Part shown: piece by piece, positions 1 through 10,640 of the stretch
Position numbering within the stretch: position 1 is the first letter of the stretch
Layout of the letters: each line of letters begins with the position of its first letter
Source: Tetranychus cinnabarinus
Taxonomy: Eukaryota > Arthropoda > Arachnida > Trombidiformes > Tetranychidae
Direction of reading: 5' to 3'
Assembly: GCA_022266195.1 (NCBI GenBank)
Contig: WHVY01000001.1
Span: 3,906,001 to 3,970,000, forward strand
DNA length: 64,000 nt
The notes under the pieces: model-generated
Told to the model about the DNA's origin: nothing
Databases searched by the model: none
What the model saw: only the letters and a program-made list of their open reading frames with translations
Made by a program: the position numbers and the translations under genes

Positions 1-218
1 GAAAGGTTGATTTCCTTTAGTTGGTTGTGAATAAGGATTGTTTAAACTGTATCCATTTTAATTAAAACAGCAAAAACGACAAAGAAAACTGCTGTGTAAA
101 ACACGTAAAGAAAATTTGAAGGCGAAAAACTGTTGAAAAAAATTGCAAAAAGCTAAAAACGGTTGATGATTTGAAAAAAGAACAATGAAAATGCGCAAAA
201 CTTGTTATTATAAAGATC

Positions 219-289
219 ATGCAGAAACCTTTTGCGCGTGTCCAGCAAGCTGTGGGCTCAGCGTTGGCACCATATTTGAATGTAACTAG
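219..289 (+). CDS. Candidate first coding exon of an unidentified gene
   Basis: An ATG at 219 opens 23 codons that begin MQKPFARVQQAVG and end at a GT donor (ACTAG|GTATAA, intron starting at 290). An in-frame TGA at 186-188 makes this the first possible Met. The stretch is clearly richer in G and C than the DNA on either side, and its codons avoid the A/T-only pattern of the surrounding desert, as expected for coding sequence. The exon ends in phase 2. I could not find a convincing phase-matched second exon downstream in the window, so the first intron would be very long. I do not recognise the protein and assign no function. It could still be a chance open stretch. Confidence 0.4.
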
Positions 290-1562
290 GTATAACTTTT
301 TTTTTCTTTCTGGTGATATATAGATTGTATATATTTTCGACTTCGTGACCTTCCCATGTGAGTCAACAGTAAAATATGATGTTTATCGATCGTTTCTTTC
401 TCTTTCTATTCATTCGTCAGCCCAATCGCATCTTCATGAACCAGATTATTCTTGTTATTCTACATTCCACAGTGTAACTTTATACGAATAAACGACAATT
501 AATTATTAGAATGCAACCAAACTGTCACTTTGTTCTGTATCAAAATTGCAACGATATCCATGATTGATTATAGCGATCCAATACTAAAAAAATCACATTT
601 TGCTCCCAACGTGACCATTCTCTTTTAATATTCTCATAGCATTGCAGAAATTAATCAAGGCTGATCTTCGCTTGCATTAATTCTCTTAAAAGTGATTAAA
701 GCAAAGCCAGATCTTTCCTGCAGGGTTTTCCCATAGAATTTGATTGTTGTTGATCCTTAAAGTTACTTGACCTTTCTTAGTTACAAAAGTAATTAAAGTT
801 AAGAAGTTTATTCCTGTTGAATAAGTTTTGATTGACGATCATAGTTAATCTCGTCTCATGCCTGCAAATGATAATTAAAGTTAAGCACAGTATGCCTTGC
901 AGGTATGCTTTGATTGCAGATTAAAGTTAAAAATAAATGAATGTATGGCAATTACCTTAATCATTACATCATTGTATGCATTACCAAAGGTAAGAATGCA
1001 TTGGGAAAGGTGCAATAATCATTAAACTCAATCTAACTTGTGTATTATAAAAGGTTTTTTTATTTACAGATTTAGTAAAATTATCGCCTTTTCAAAAACA
1101 ATAGAAACTATAAATATTACATCATCCACATCGAATCAGGACGTACGTTTTCCATACAGAGTCATTTAAAGATTGTAATCGTTGGATTGAATACTGAATG
1201 ATGAGCCTGGTTAATTTATTCACCGGCTTCCAACTTGATATTGATAAGGGAAGGTCATATATTGTAAAATCGACATCGGTGTATAGATAAGAAGATTTTC
1301 AAAATCATCAAAATCAAAGACTTATCACAACGGCCACCATTTCCGTTTCCGCTTTCTACTAACTGACTGACTACTACTCTAGCTGACTGTCTACTAGTAG
1401 AGTCAGTTTGAGTTTCAACATAAAAAAATTGTAATTTTATTTCTTTACTTTTTTATCTACTTTTTTGTGTTTTCAACAATTTTTATTATCAAAAATGCCA
1501 TTTTCATCAAGTGTGTTGCTTAATGAGCCGCAAATCTGCATTTAACATCAAACTCTCGTCAG
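290..1562. other. Non-coding AT-rich sequence, probable intron start
   Basis: No supported gene. The stretch follows the candidate donor at 290 and may be the start of a giant first intron. Around 1345-1410 there is a cluster of CTGACT and CTACTAG words that pair imperfectly; I could not tie it to a known element. Confidence 0.4.
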
Positions 1563-1800
1563 AATGGACGTGAAACAGAGGTTGATTCAGCCATTCTATC
1601 GCTTATGATGAGCTTGGATAGAGCCTCAATAGTTGAATTTATACATCAATGAGGAACTTATTTTCGACAGTTCTGAAAGAATTGAATACGTTCCAGCTTA
1701 TACACCATTAAGTATTAGTGAAAATGAGGTAATCACATTGGAATACATGCGACGTGTATTGGAATATTTCGAAAATCAGCTCTACAAGGCATACATTTAA
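1563..1800 (+). pseudogene. Decayed coding fragment of unknown origin
   Basis: Two open stretches in different frames run one after the other. The first (from about 1563) reads as an acidic segment containing EVDSAILSLMMSLDRAS. The second (from about 1648 to the TAA at 1798-1800) contains ERIEYVPAYTPLS and MRRVLEYFENQLYKAY. The amino-acid mix looks protein-like rather than random, and a frame break near 1645 separates the halves. I do not recognise the parent gene. It lies about 190 bases upstream of the transposase relic and could be part of the same degraded insertion. Confidence 0.3.
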
Positions 1801-1985
1801 ATGTGTTAAACACCCTCATTTTATTATCATAACTGGATCTTTATTAAATGCTATGTCACCCAAAACCTGCACAATTTAATAAGAAATTTAAAAACATAGG
1901 GTTAATTTAAAACACCAATAAAAAGTATGAATAGGAATAAGAAAGATGTGAGCATCAGATTGAGAGAAAAGTCAGTCAAAGTTCT

Positions 1986-2480
1986 TTGACTGTTTCTTGG
2001 CAAAAAAACTCTGATGATATTCCTTCAGAAAGTATTATATCAAAGTTGACGAAGAAGTTCCATGAACCGGGATTCGTTCTTGATCAGCGAAAAGGAAATT
2101 ATGGAGCAAAGGTAACTGCACTAACTGCTGAAAATATTGAAAAAGTTGAAAAATATTTCGAGGAAAATCCCACACACTTAACCAGGAGAGCATCGGCAGA
2201 GTTACAGATACCAAGGACAACGATACAAAGAATCTTAAAAACAAAAATCAAATCTTATCCGTATAAAATACAAACGCTTCAACAGCTTAGTGAATTTTAT
2301 GGAGAAAGGAGACTGGAATTTTCACAAACGATGGCAAATAAAACGAACAGCGATGCAATAAATGCTGTAAAAATTTGGTTAAGTGACTAGGCACATTTTT
2401 GGTTATCTGGCTTTTGTTTTCTCTTGATCATCAATGGTGGCAATTGCATCCCGAAGAACATTTAAAACTTTAAACAATGG
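1986..2480 (+). pseudogene. Broken Tc1/mariner-like transposase (HTH N-terminal part)
   Basis: The open stretch 1986-2390 encodes the DNA-binding half of an IS630/Tc1/mariner-type transposase. A segment like the DUF4817 region of arthropod elements comes first, with FHEPGFVLDQRKG near residues 25-37. A helix-turn-helix follows (LTRRASAELQIPRTTIQRIL near residues 65-84), then the linker YPYKIQTLQQLSE. The first catalytic Asp appears in KIWLSD. The next codon, normally Glu in the SDEAHFWL block, is a TAG stop at 2388-2390, and the reading continues as AHFWLSG before the frame breaks near 2410. No intact DDE domain and no clear terminal inverted repeats are visible. The family match is from memory of motifs, not a search. 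The copy is inactive. Confidence 0.7.
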
Positions 2481-2566
2481 CATGCAGGGTTCAGGAAGCA
2501 CAGGTCAATGAGGTAGTAGAATCGGGACACCATTCGAAGTTTTATAAAATTCAGTTTGCTTTTTTG

Positions 2567-2788
2567 TCATTTCTTGTTCAAATTTCTCATCACACGGGGA
2601 TTTGCAGGTCCAACAATCTCAATTCCCACTTTGTTTAGTTGCACAATTTTTGATGTTGTGTTGTGTTGAAGCACCATCACTCGCTTTGCAAAATTGACGC
2701 AAACAATTTGTCCAACACACTCTAAACTGAGAGTTTTCGTATATTGGTGTTGAAAATGAAGCTGATGAAGATTGAATTGAATTTTCAT
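2567..2788 (-). pseudogene. Possible relic of a second Tc1-like DDE region
   Basis: The minus-strand reading contains VLQHNTTSKIVQLNKVGIEIVGPANPR. It loosely follows the QDNAPxHTSKIVQ...LNKxGIEILxxPAxSPDLNP block of Tc1/mariner transposases, but lacks the DN pair and the SPDLNP core. If real, it is an older insertion in the opposite orientation to the transposase at 1986. The evidence is weak, and a shadow of unrelated sequence is possible. Confidence 0.2.
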
Positions 2789-3010
2789 TCACTTTTTGAA
2801 TCCACTCATTTAACAGTGTTCAGTTAACGTATTTGAAAACTGGTTAGTAAGGTCTTTTGTTGAAGTAAAACTTGAATGACTTTTGTCGCTTTTTTGTCAA
2901 CTTCATTTGTTAAATAAATTACCTTGCGTACTCACTTATAATTATAAAACTCAATCGCTCTTGATTTATGGTTCATTAATTTGGCTGAAGTTAGTGAATA
3001 CGGGAGATGA

Positions 3011-3163
3011 AAAAGAAAGATGAGATGCTGGTTGAATTGCACGTGTTGAATTGATAATGATGAAAACAAGGTGAACAGCAAAGTGAATTGTACTGACTGA
3101 AAATCTGAAATGCCCGTAAAGATAACAAGAGCGAACGTTTTTTCTTTTAACATCTAGCATTAT
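3011..3163. repeat. Direct repeat R1, copy 1 (about 150 bp)
   Basis: This stretch and 3286-3429 match closely over most of their length. Shared words include GAATTGATAAT, ATGAAAACAAGGT, CAAAGTGAATTGTACTGA, GATAACAAGAG and AACATCTAGCATTAT. The copies lie about 275 bases apart. Minus-strand readings through both copies give similar peptides, but nothing recognisable. Confidence 0.85.
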
Positions 3164-3285
3164 TAGTGAATTGAAAAGACAGCCCAGTTGCAGGATCAAG
3201 CTTACTGAAATGTGTAAAGGTTGGAAAAAGAGAGAATTTAACGATGATATTGAATCAAGCTGAAACAAGATAAAGTGGAAGATGG

Positions 3286-3429
3286 AAAAGAAAGATAAGA
3301 ACCTGGGTGAATGGAAATGGAATTGATAATTATGAAAACAAGGTAAATAGCAAAGTGAATTGTACTGAATGAAACTCTGAGATGACAGTCGAGATAACAA
3401 GAGAGAACGTTTTTAACATCTAGCATTAT
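3286..3429. repeat. Direct repeat R1, copy 2
   Basis: Second copy of the block at 3011-3163. Differences are single-base changes and short gaps; for example, the TTTTTTC run near 3141 is shortened here. Both copies end in AACATCTAGCATTAT. Confidence 0.85.
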
Positions 3430-6400
3430 ACATGAATGGGATGATAGGAGACGGGGAACGTAATGAATTGATAATAATGCTTTTGTATATGAGTGATATT
3501 TTGTAGTTTCCAGTTTCTCCTTTGTTTACTCTGCAAAGTTAATCAACAGTTTGAGGATAATTGTCTCATTAATTTGAAATGAAGAATTAAACAAGAAAAA
3601 ACTGCACAAGGTAAAGAAACTGAGAAAAGTATAAACTAAAACTAGGCCAAAAAACTAAAATACAAAAATTTTGGTTTGACTTTAACCTCCCTTAGCTCAC
3701 TAACTTTACTTTTTGTACCTTCAAAGGCTTTTTGAAGCTGAAAGTTACTCTTTTTGCAAGTGTTACAAAAAAGCAATAAAGTGCCAAAATAGAAAGGTCT
3801 TTACATTGCTCTGTAGCATTGGTAAAGCATTTCAACTAAACTATTCTTCTGACATTTTTGTATTTTACCAGGCCGGTTATCAATTATTGCAATATTGCAG
3901 GTAAACTATAATGCCCATGATCTTGGTTTTTAGATACAAACACTCATGACTGTGCTTGACAATAAACCAAAGCAAAATCTGTAACTTGAAAGGTTTTTTA
4001 ATTATTGATTTTTCAATTCCAATGAGCACCAAAAAGTCAAAAGAGTGACAATGGAGGGTTAAATATTAAGTTACATTTTAACATTGATTGCGGCATGATC
4101 TGATGTTTTAGTTGATCAAATATGATCAATAATTATTATTCATTTTCTTATTTCATAAAAAGAATCATCTTGGTCAGCTTGCTAATTGTTGAGTTTTAAT
4201 TAATTTTTGAAAGTTGATCAAAACCATATCACAACTATCCTTTTTACCTAATAAATGATTGGATACTGATTTAATCTACTTTACATGAATCCTTGTGTCT
4301 AGACAAATACTTAACTTATTAACGTAAGAACTAGACTGTCATCGTTAAGTTGCGAAATACTAAATATTCTTTGGATAAAAAAGTCTACTTTAATTTCAAT
4401 TTCGACTGGAACCATCCTACGAGCACTGAAATGTAATTAACAGAAGGTAATTTTGTTGGGAATAACGAAATATTGGCAAAAAAATCATCAAATAGTAAAT
4501 TGTAACTTAAGTTCAATACTAAACCACCAGATGGAGACTTACAACACAAGCTCGAGTTTTGATGAAACTCTGAATAGAAAGGTTCAACATTATTCTCAAA
4601 ACTTTGCTAATATAATAATGAGAAATGTTAAAAATGATCAAAAACTGGGAGTAAAGTAAACATAAAAGTGTCTTACTCGCCAAAAATTCCGCAAGTAAAA
4701 AAGGTAAAGTACAAGAAAAAGAAAGATGATCAAAATCGATAGTAAATGTTTCATGAGAATTGAATCAGATAAGATAAATGATTAGTAGAAATAAAAAAGT
4801 CAATATTGAGACAAATAGAAAGAGGCAAAAAAATTGACTACGAAAAAGATGAAGATGAAACTGTAAATGGTATGAATCTTTTCAGGTCAGCCGGAGTTTG
4901 ATTCAGTTTCTATTGTTATCTGGTTCTTTGACTTTGGATAGAATGGAATTCAAAATATCTCTTGGGAATGATGCAGGGAATGATAAAGGAAAAGGTTGAA
5001 ACAAACAAATGACATTGGAATGAGTTGAAGGCAAGGGAAAGAAGAAAAAAAGTTTAGATGGAAAAAAAGATCAGTTGAAGGTGAACACGATAATGAATCA
5101 AGAATGAAAGCCAAACCATAAACATGATGAATCCAATCAAGGGACGAGAGGAAAAAAAGAAATCAACAGAAAAAAAAATTCCTTCCCTGAATCAATAATA
5201 TTGAATATCATTTTAACCTTATAAAGTGTAATAACATTTTATTGTTTCAACATTTGAAACTTGAAATGAGAAAGAAAAAGGATATAAAAAAATAAAAATT
5301 AGCTCAATAGTTTTCGCTTTCAACTCATTTATCTGATCCATTTCATGGCAAAATTGTTCATTGATAAAACGAAAGGATAACTTTGTTATCACAATTTAGT
5401 GTTTGCTACTTTTTTTATATCTATTTCTTGATGGAAAGTTGAGAATGAAGATTTGATTGTTTCCAACTTTCTTTTCCTTTCCTTTTCCCTTCTCAACATT
5501 ATCATGGACTGTGAAGCTTCATTGACTTGAGGATTAACAGGGAAGGAGGAAAATGTTTATAAACAGGGAATGAAATGGAAAGATTCTTTTCCAATAAAAT
5601 CTATCAACTGAAAAGATATATAATGAAGTTGGTGATGATGAAGGAAAAGAGAGGAAAAAGTTTCAAAGTGAGGTGAGCAGTGAAATAATGATGAAGGATA
5701 AGACGATGAGAGATGAATGATGAAGTTCAAGTTTGTTTTCCTTCTCTGCTTTTCCTTGGAAGAAAGGATTAACAGAATGGAGAAGAAGAATTGAATGAAA
5801 AAAAACTTGAAATTCAAATGTTGGCCCATTAGCAAGTGAACCTTTATTTAACCCTGTTTTTGAATCAGTTTGGTGTTTATAACTTGTACAACTTTTGTAG
5901 CTACTTTGGTCTGTCTGCCAATGCAAACATTGAGCTTTCCATTAAGAAATGAGCTTGAAGCACAATTTCATGCTTTTATCAGGTTTACTCTTTCCATGTG
6001 TCTTATCATTGCCTGGAGTCAAGTTTAACCCAAGTTTCCATCTTACTTTGAAAGTTTCTTGTTCTTCTCCATGATCATCATCAATGATGATAATGATGAT
6101 GATCAGGGAGTTTTGACTGGGAGTGTTTAATATTGAAGGAAAGAAAGGTGAACAGGAATGTGTTTGCAGGTTGAGAAAGTGCAAAATATATTAAAATAAG
6201 AAGATAAATTGTTGTGCTTCAAATGTTTTCAAGTAAAAAAAAAGAAGAGAGGGAAAAGGAGAGGAACGAAAATTGAATTGAACTTCATGTATCAATTGAA
6301 CATTCAATTGTTATCTCAATGTTCATTCACGTTTACTCTTGGTGTAGGTTGCAAAAAATATGTTGATAATATTTAATTAGCTTGAGGCTTTTTTATTTTT

Positions 6401-6682
6401 ATTCATCATTTTCATCATCATTTGAGGCAACAATCATTTGTGGATCGACCATTAAAGTGGATGAAAAAGACTGTAATCAGATTACCTTGCATTTTAAGGT
6501 TAAAGGGAACAATCAAAGAGAAGAAGAGAAAAAAAATTAATTGTTTATTCATATTTCAACCTTTTTATCAATAAACTATCATTTGATGAGGTTAATTCAT
6601 GTGAATATGCAAATGTCTTTCAAATGTTGAAAAGTCAGGTTCAGTCATGATCAAACTCAACAAAAGATGAAATGAGCTCAAC
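3430..6682. other. Gene-free AT-rich stretch
   Basis: No supported gene. The DNA is AT-rich, with purine-rich runs (long GAA/AAG/GAT tracts around 4,700-5,300 and 5,560-5,780) and pyrimidine tracts. The open frames here are low-complexity and their amino-acid make-up follows base composition. Confidence 0.6.
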
Positions 6683-7075
6683 TCTGACCTTTCCATAACA
6701 AATAATGACTTTATCAAAACTCAAATCGAAATGCGATATTTCCGAAAAAAACAATTTTGCCAAGTGTGAAACTGAACAACATTATTACGAAGTTTTCAAA
6801 AATGAATTCAAGAGATCATACGATCTCATTCAAAGTATTAAATGGAAACCTGAACTCGTTTGAAATATTTGAAAATAATTCTCTCGATTCTGATCTTTCC
6901 TAACAGATAATTAAGCGTTATTTCATCGACATCGAAATGCAATGTTTCCAAAAGATGGAACTTTATAACGTTTGTTACGAATTTACATTTAGAAGTGAGT
7001 TCAAGCACTGCTCGAGTCATTTTAAGATATAAAGTGAGAGAAGCTGAACTCGTTTGAAATATTATCAAAATAATT
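6683..7075. repeat. Tandem repeat R2, two units of about 200 bp
   Basis: Unit 1 starts with TCTGACCTTTCC at 6683 and unit 2 with TCTGATCTTTCC at 6889, a period of about 206. Shared internal words include AATCGAAATGC/CATCGAAATGC, ATTTCC/GTTTCC, TTACGAA, GAGTTCAAG versus GAATTCAAG, and TGAACTCGTTTGAAATATT near the end of each unit. A partial third start may follow at about 7075. No coding capacity is evident. Confidence 0.75.
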
Positions 7076-9406
7076 ATTCTTTGGTTCTTTGGTTGAACTC
7101 ACTCGAGACTTGGCCATTGATATTATTCTTGGTTGATTCATGAAAGAATGAAATGTCCATTAGTGAAAGAATATGCATAATGAGTTTAAAACGAATGAAC
7201 GAGTGTTGAATAAATGCTCGAGATGAATGAAGAGGCGAGTTTAAAGTTGATTGGGGCTTGAGTAAATTGTAATTGTGATCAAATTAATTGGTATTCATTT
7301 GGATTCAAGGATAAGTTGGCTTACAGTCATGGAGCTGAGTAGAAGTGAGTTCATTGAAAACCATTAATCACAGATTTTTTCTCCTCTTTACTTTCTATTC
7401 AATAAACTTATCTCATTTGCTTGAATCTGTTTTTTCCCTTGTATGAACCTTTTGCTGTGTATGTTTCTGAGTTTGCTTCTTTCATGATAATTCATTGGCA
7501 AAAGTTGAAGAGAAAGTCTTTTCAGAACAAGATGAATGAATGTGCAAAAACAAAACAAAACAAAACAATCTTTATAAGATGATTGAGCTAAATAATCAAT
7601 TGAGCTTTAATCTGATTCCAATGAGGTTAAATGTGTAAAATAAAACTGATGATGTTGAAAGCTGAAACATGGAAAGTTTTTTTTCTCCTTCTAATCAGAA
7701 TTGATTTGATGAAGAAAAAGAAAAAGAAAAAGATTGGTTTAATTTAGCTGAAAAACAAGTTAAACAATGAAGAGAAAAAGAAATGATGAAAATGATGATG
7801 ATGAGGGAAGATGATGTTTCGCTTATTGTTATTGCAAGTCGAGAGAAAAGAAAAAAAAATTGACTCCAAGTTGCTCTTCAAATCCAAATAACATATCAGG
7901 GTTAAATGACAGTTTGTCGTTTCAAGTTTACTGAGCTTTTCTTTTCCTCCTTGGGTCAACTTGTAACTCTCACCAGTCTCAACATTCAGAACAATTGGAA
8001 ATGATGAAAACAAGTTTCTCTTGTTATTTCATTCTCACTGTAATTACACAGCTTTTGATTGAGTCGGACATGATTATGGAAGTGAAAAATGTCGATACTT
8101 TTTTTTCTAGATTTTAAAATAAGAAACGAAAAAAAACTGGGAATTGAGTTCATTTTTCAAAGTCTAATGTTCAAAGTTGATGATTAATAGTTTCTCGTTA
8201 AATGCTCATTTTCAACTTTAATTGAACCAGCAAAATTATCTAATGTATATTAGTTGCATGAGATGAAAGAGTTTTATCCTTTTTTGTTTTAATGCCAAAA
8301 AGTATGAACTTTTTTCCATCCATTTTGCGACTCTTATCGTTTTAATGACTTTTCATTAAAGTTGACAAAAAGTTGAAATGCTGTGAACTTTTTTTGCCTT
8401 TCATTGTTCAATGTAAACATTTATGATGATATTTCAACTGAATATGATGAATAGATGAAGATGAGAATAGTCTTTTGACGAAACGCTTTTTTCCCTGTTA
8501 GACAATGGTTCATGGGTTTAGATGGGAATAGTTTGAACTGAGGGGACTGAAGATGTGGAGAGGAAAGATGAAAGAGTAAAGAGGACAAGACTGTGGTTGA
8601 CAATGGAGTTTGAATATTGGAAAAAGTTTTGAGGAGAAAAAATGATAAATAGAAGAGTGGAAATTCTCAATGGAGAATGAAGAGTGAAATGGGAAGATGA
8701 AATGGATAAGGGAAGGAAGGGAAAGATGAAGATGAGGATGGCTGAGATGAATAAGATTGGAAAGTTTAAAGGAGAGAGAAAAACTCAATTTAAAGGTTAT
8801 AGACTCGATGCATCGATTTTTCAATCAATGAACTTTAAAGAGTGGAAAGAGTTGCTGTTGTACTTGATGAGGATGAACATGAGGCTTCACATTGAGGCTT
8901 AAATTGGGTCCATTTGAGGTATCGGCTGAACACAATGGATTCAACATCTTATGGGAAGAGAGAGAGAGTTGAGGGAAAATTGTCCGAAAAGGAAGGATGA
9001 TAAGGAGGATGGGAAGGTTGAAATTGTGAATAAAGTTTGATTTTCTGCATCTTTTTGCTGTTCTCTATTGTCTGTCTACAGTTTTTGGGCATGGAAATGG
9101 TTTGATACTGATGCTGATGCTAAACAACCTTTTCTTGATGCATTCAAATTTTTATTGCATTATTATCAAGTGTAAGGAGAGTGAGAAGGAAAAAACTCTT
9201 AAGATGACAAAATCAGATGGATCCTTTAAAATATTGGGTGAAATATGAACATGGTGAGTTGGATAAGGCTGATGGTGAAACGAATGATGGTAATGATGAA
9301 GGAAAACTAAATATTTTATGCTCGTCTCTTTCACAGCTATTCAAAGGTTCAGCTGAATTCAGGTTAATATTTATCGTGAAAGGACAAAAAGTAAACATTG
9401 TTTGGA
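7076..9406. other. Gene-free AT-rich stretch
   Basis: No supported gene. It contains (AAAAC)n near 7550-7566, a GAAAAA run near 7710, GAT-type runs near 7785-7815 and a purine-rich block at about 8,500-8,760. Open frames are low-complexity shadows of these runs. Confidence 0.6.
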
Positions 9407-10250
9407 GATGAAAAGCATTTTAAACACTCTTTTACCAATTCAATTAACAGAAGGACCAAATTTAGAACAAATAATATTACGATTCTTTGCGTGAAATGAC
9501 GATTTTAAACTTGAGTGTAAATTAAACGTTTTGCAAATGTTAATAGATGAAGTATTTATGCATTAAAGAGGCAGTTTGATTGCTTTAAGCAACGAAACTA
9601 TCTAACTGATCAAGTTCAATCATATCATTGCAAACCAAACCAGTATGTAAAGATCAATTCATTAGGAAAGGAAATCTGAAAGATCATTATTAATAGAGAA
9701 TAGGAATTCTGACGAAGAATTGGGCGAAAGAAACACAACTAATGATGCTTTAAACTGATTCTACAATATATTGACAGTTGAATCGAAACATTTGCTTTCA
9801 ATAGCATTTGCGATGGATTCCCTTTAGATTTACCATTGAAAACTCCAGATGAAAAGCATTTTAAACACTCTTTTACCCATTCGATTGACAGAAAGACCGA
9901 GTTTCGAGCAAATAATATTACGAATCCTTACGTAAAATGACGAGCTTAAAATAGTGTAAACTAAGCGTTTTTCAAACGTTAATAGACTGAGTATATTATG
10001 CATTAAAGAGGCAGTTTGATTGCTTTAAGCAACGAAACTCTCCAACTGATCAAGTCTAATACATTGTAGTATATCAATGTATACCAGATCATTATTACAG
10101 AGAATGGGCTCGATTCTGACGAAAAATTGGGCTAAAAACACAACTAGGGTTGCTTTAAACTGATTCTAAAAGATCTTGACAGTTGAATTGGAATACTTGC
10201 TCTCAATAGCATTTGCAATGGATTCTTCTTCAAACTTACCATTGAAAACT
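9407..10250. repeat. Tandem repeat R3, two units of 441 and 403 bp
   Basis: Unit 1 (9407-9847) and unit 2 (9848-10250) are head-to-tail copies, both starting GATGAAAAGCATTTTAAACA. A 43-base block is identical in both (9557-9599 and 9997-10039; it begins TATGCATTAAAGAGGCAG and ends AACGAAACT). Other parts have diverged by substitutions and short gaps. Further shared words are AACAAATAATATTACGA or GCAAATAATATTACGA, GATCATTATTA, CTTTAAACTGATTCTA and ATAGCATTTGC. No open frame is shared by the copies, so this looks non-coding. Confidence 0.9.
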
Positions 10251-10640
10251 TGGTTTCGGCTTGGTTTTATTTCATTTAGCTCTTCCTCATCAAGTTACAA
10301 TAGTTTAGGACAAGTCAGTTTGTGTGAAGTTTATATGCATTTCAATGTGTTTCAAGCTTTACGTATTGGGATTTTAGTCTTCTTGAGTGTAATGTGACTA
10401 TTTGACTCGAAATATTTGTCTGCACAAGCATTTGCAGTGGATAGCTTGTCCTTTATGGTTTGTTAAGTTGTTCAAACTTAGCATTTGAAACTTTATTAAG
10501 GCTTCAAGTGAATTTTAATTGATTCATTTAGTTCGGCATGATTTTATTTATTCAATTCTTCTCTATCAAGTCACAATAGTTTAGGACAAGTCAGTTTGTG
10601 TGAAGTTTTATGCTTCAATTTAGTTGTACTTTAATGTGTT
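10195..10640. repeat. Extension of R3: a further diverged tandem pair of about 240 bp
   Basis: The tail of R3 unit 2 with what follows (10195-10360) is repeated at about 10420-10640. The shared run ACAATAGTTTAGGACAAGTC (10297-10316; second copy near 10571) continues identically for about 16 more bases. AGCATTTGCA(A/G)TGGAT, TTCAAACTTA and CATTTAG..C are also common to both. The array therefore extends from 9407 to about 10640 with nested units. Confidence 0.75.

Noticed and set aside
2509..2524. GAGGTAGTAG resembling the let-7 seed
   Set aside because: The match stops after about ten bases and no hairpin with a let-7-like arm is visible.
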